This document shows, piece after piece, positions 52,857-52,912 of a stretch of 52,912 bases of DNA; positions within the stretch are counted from its first letter, which is position 1, and each line of letters begins with the position of its first letter. The notes beneath the pieces are model-generated. The model made no database searches. It was given only the letters and a program-made list of their open reading frames with translations, and was not told where the DNA came from. Position numbers and translations under genes: made by a program. Source of the DNA: JAPOQD01 sp964620555 (GTDB taxonomy: Bacteria; Pseudomonadota; Gammaproteobacteria; Pseudomonadales; Halieaceae); NCBI GenBank assembly GCA_964620555.1, contig CAZUGZ010000010.1, positions 1 through 52,912 of the forward strand, written 5' to 3'.

Positions 52857-52912
52857 GCACCAAGGTTTGTAGCGAGGACGTCGAGACGCCGCAGTGGCAG
52901 GGTGCGCGGACC

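Noticed and set aside
1..52912. CRISPR array, tRNA, rRNA, prophage or replication origin
   Set aside because: I looked for regularly spaced repeats, cloverleaf-like arms, phage genes and DnaA-box clusters and saw none that could be supported.

Overview
The window is a stretch of gammaproteobacterial chromosome, most likely a marine aerobe of the Cellvibrionales/Pseudomonadales type. This rests on the gene order smc-zipA-ligA, a complete System I cytochrome c maturation operon (ccmABCDEFGHI), tesA divergent from ybbA-ybbP, and an outer-membrane-type secretome (lipoprotein, TonB-like C-terminal domain). Two runs of ten Ns (3797-3806 and 33015-33024) each fall inside a conserved gene and are assembly placeholders, so this is a scaffold, probably from a draft or metagenome-derived genome.

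Left part (1 to about 6300): an AT-richer catabolic block on the + strand. It opens with the decayed remains of a Rieske-type ring-hydroxylating oxygenase. Then come a 3-ketosteroid-delta1-dehydrogenase-like flavoprotein, a short-chain dehydrogenase, an Old Yellow Enzyme-type reductase (split by the first gap) and a molybdopterin oxidoreductase. Together they look like redox steps on a cyclic ketone or steroid-like substrate; the substrate itself cannot be read from the sequence. From 6343 to about 8171 lies a scar region: a 5'-truncated IS21-type istB with its terminal repeats, a truncated TIR-domain gene and a VapBC-like toxin-antitoxin pair.

Middle part (8486-22641): GC-rich core and semi-core genes. 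They are an exported TPR/TonB-C protein, a DUF938 methyltransferase, an exported TPR protein with an exported DUF3604 (PHP-like) protein, a pair of acyl-CoA dehydrogenases, a small heat shock protein with a near-perfect sigma-32 promoter and a ROSE-like RNA thermometer, bioA, tesA, an ABC ATPase/permease pair (ybbA-ybbP) and malate dehydrogenase.

Right part (22791-52780): the ccm operon with tightly overlapping genes; smc-zipA-ligA followed by a lytic-transglycosylase lipoprotein; a three-gene 2-oxoacid:acceptor oxidoreductase module (GltD-like Fe-S flavoprotein plus KorA and KorB) followed by hisC; a set of small genes (exported methyltransferase, GPP34/GOLPH3-domain protein, SRPBCC protein, Met-rich membrane protein overlapping a methyltransferase); pyruvate phosphate dikinase; a metallo-beta-lactamase-fold hydrolase; an M24 aminopeptidase P; and a sodium:neurotransmitter-symporter-family transporter. 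The right edge carries a 14-bp direct repeat that may mark a mobile element just outside. No tRNA, rRNA or CRISPR array was seen.

The points most worth a second look are the sigma-32/ROSE leader of hsp20, the Kor module with its dedicated flavoprotein, the decayed Rieske gene beside a redox cluster whose molybdoenzyme lacks an obvious metal-ligand residue, and the bacterial GPP34 neighbourhood.
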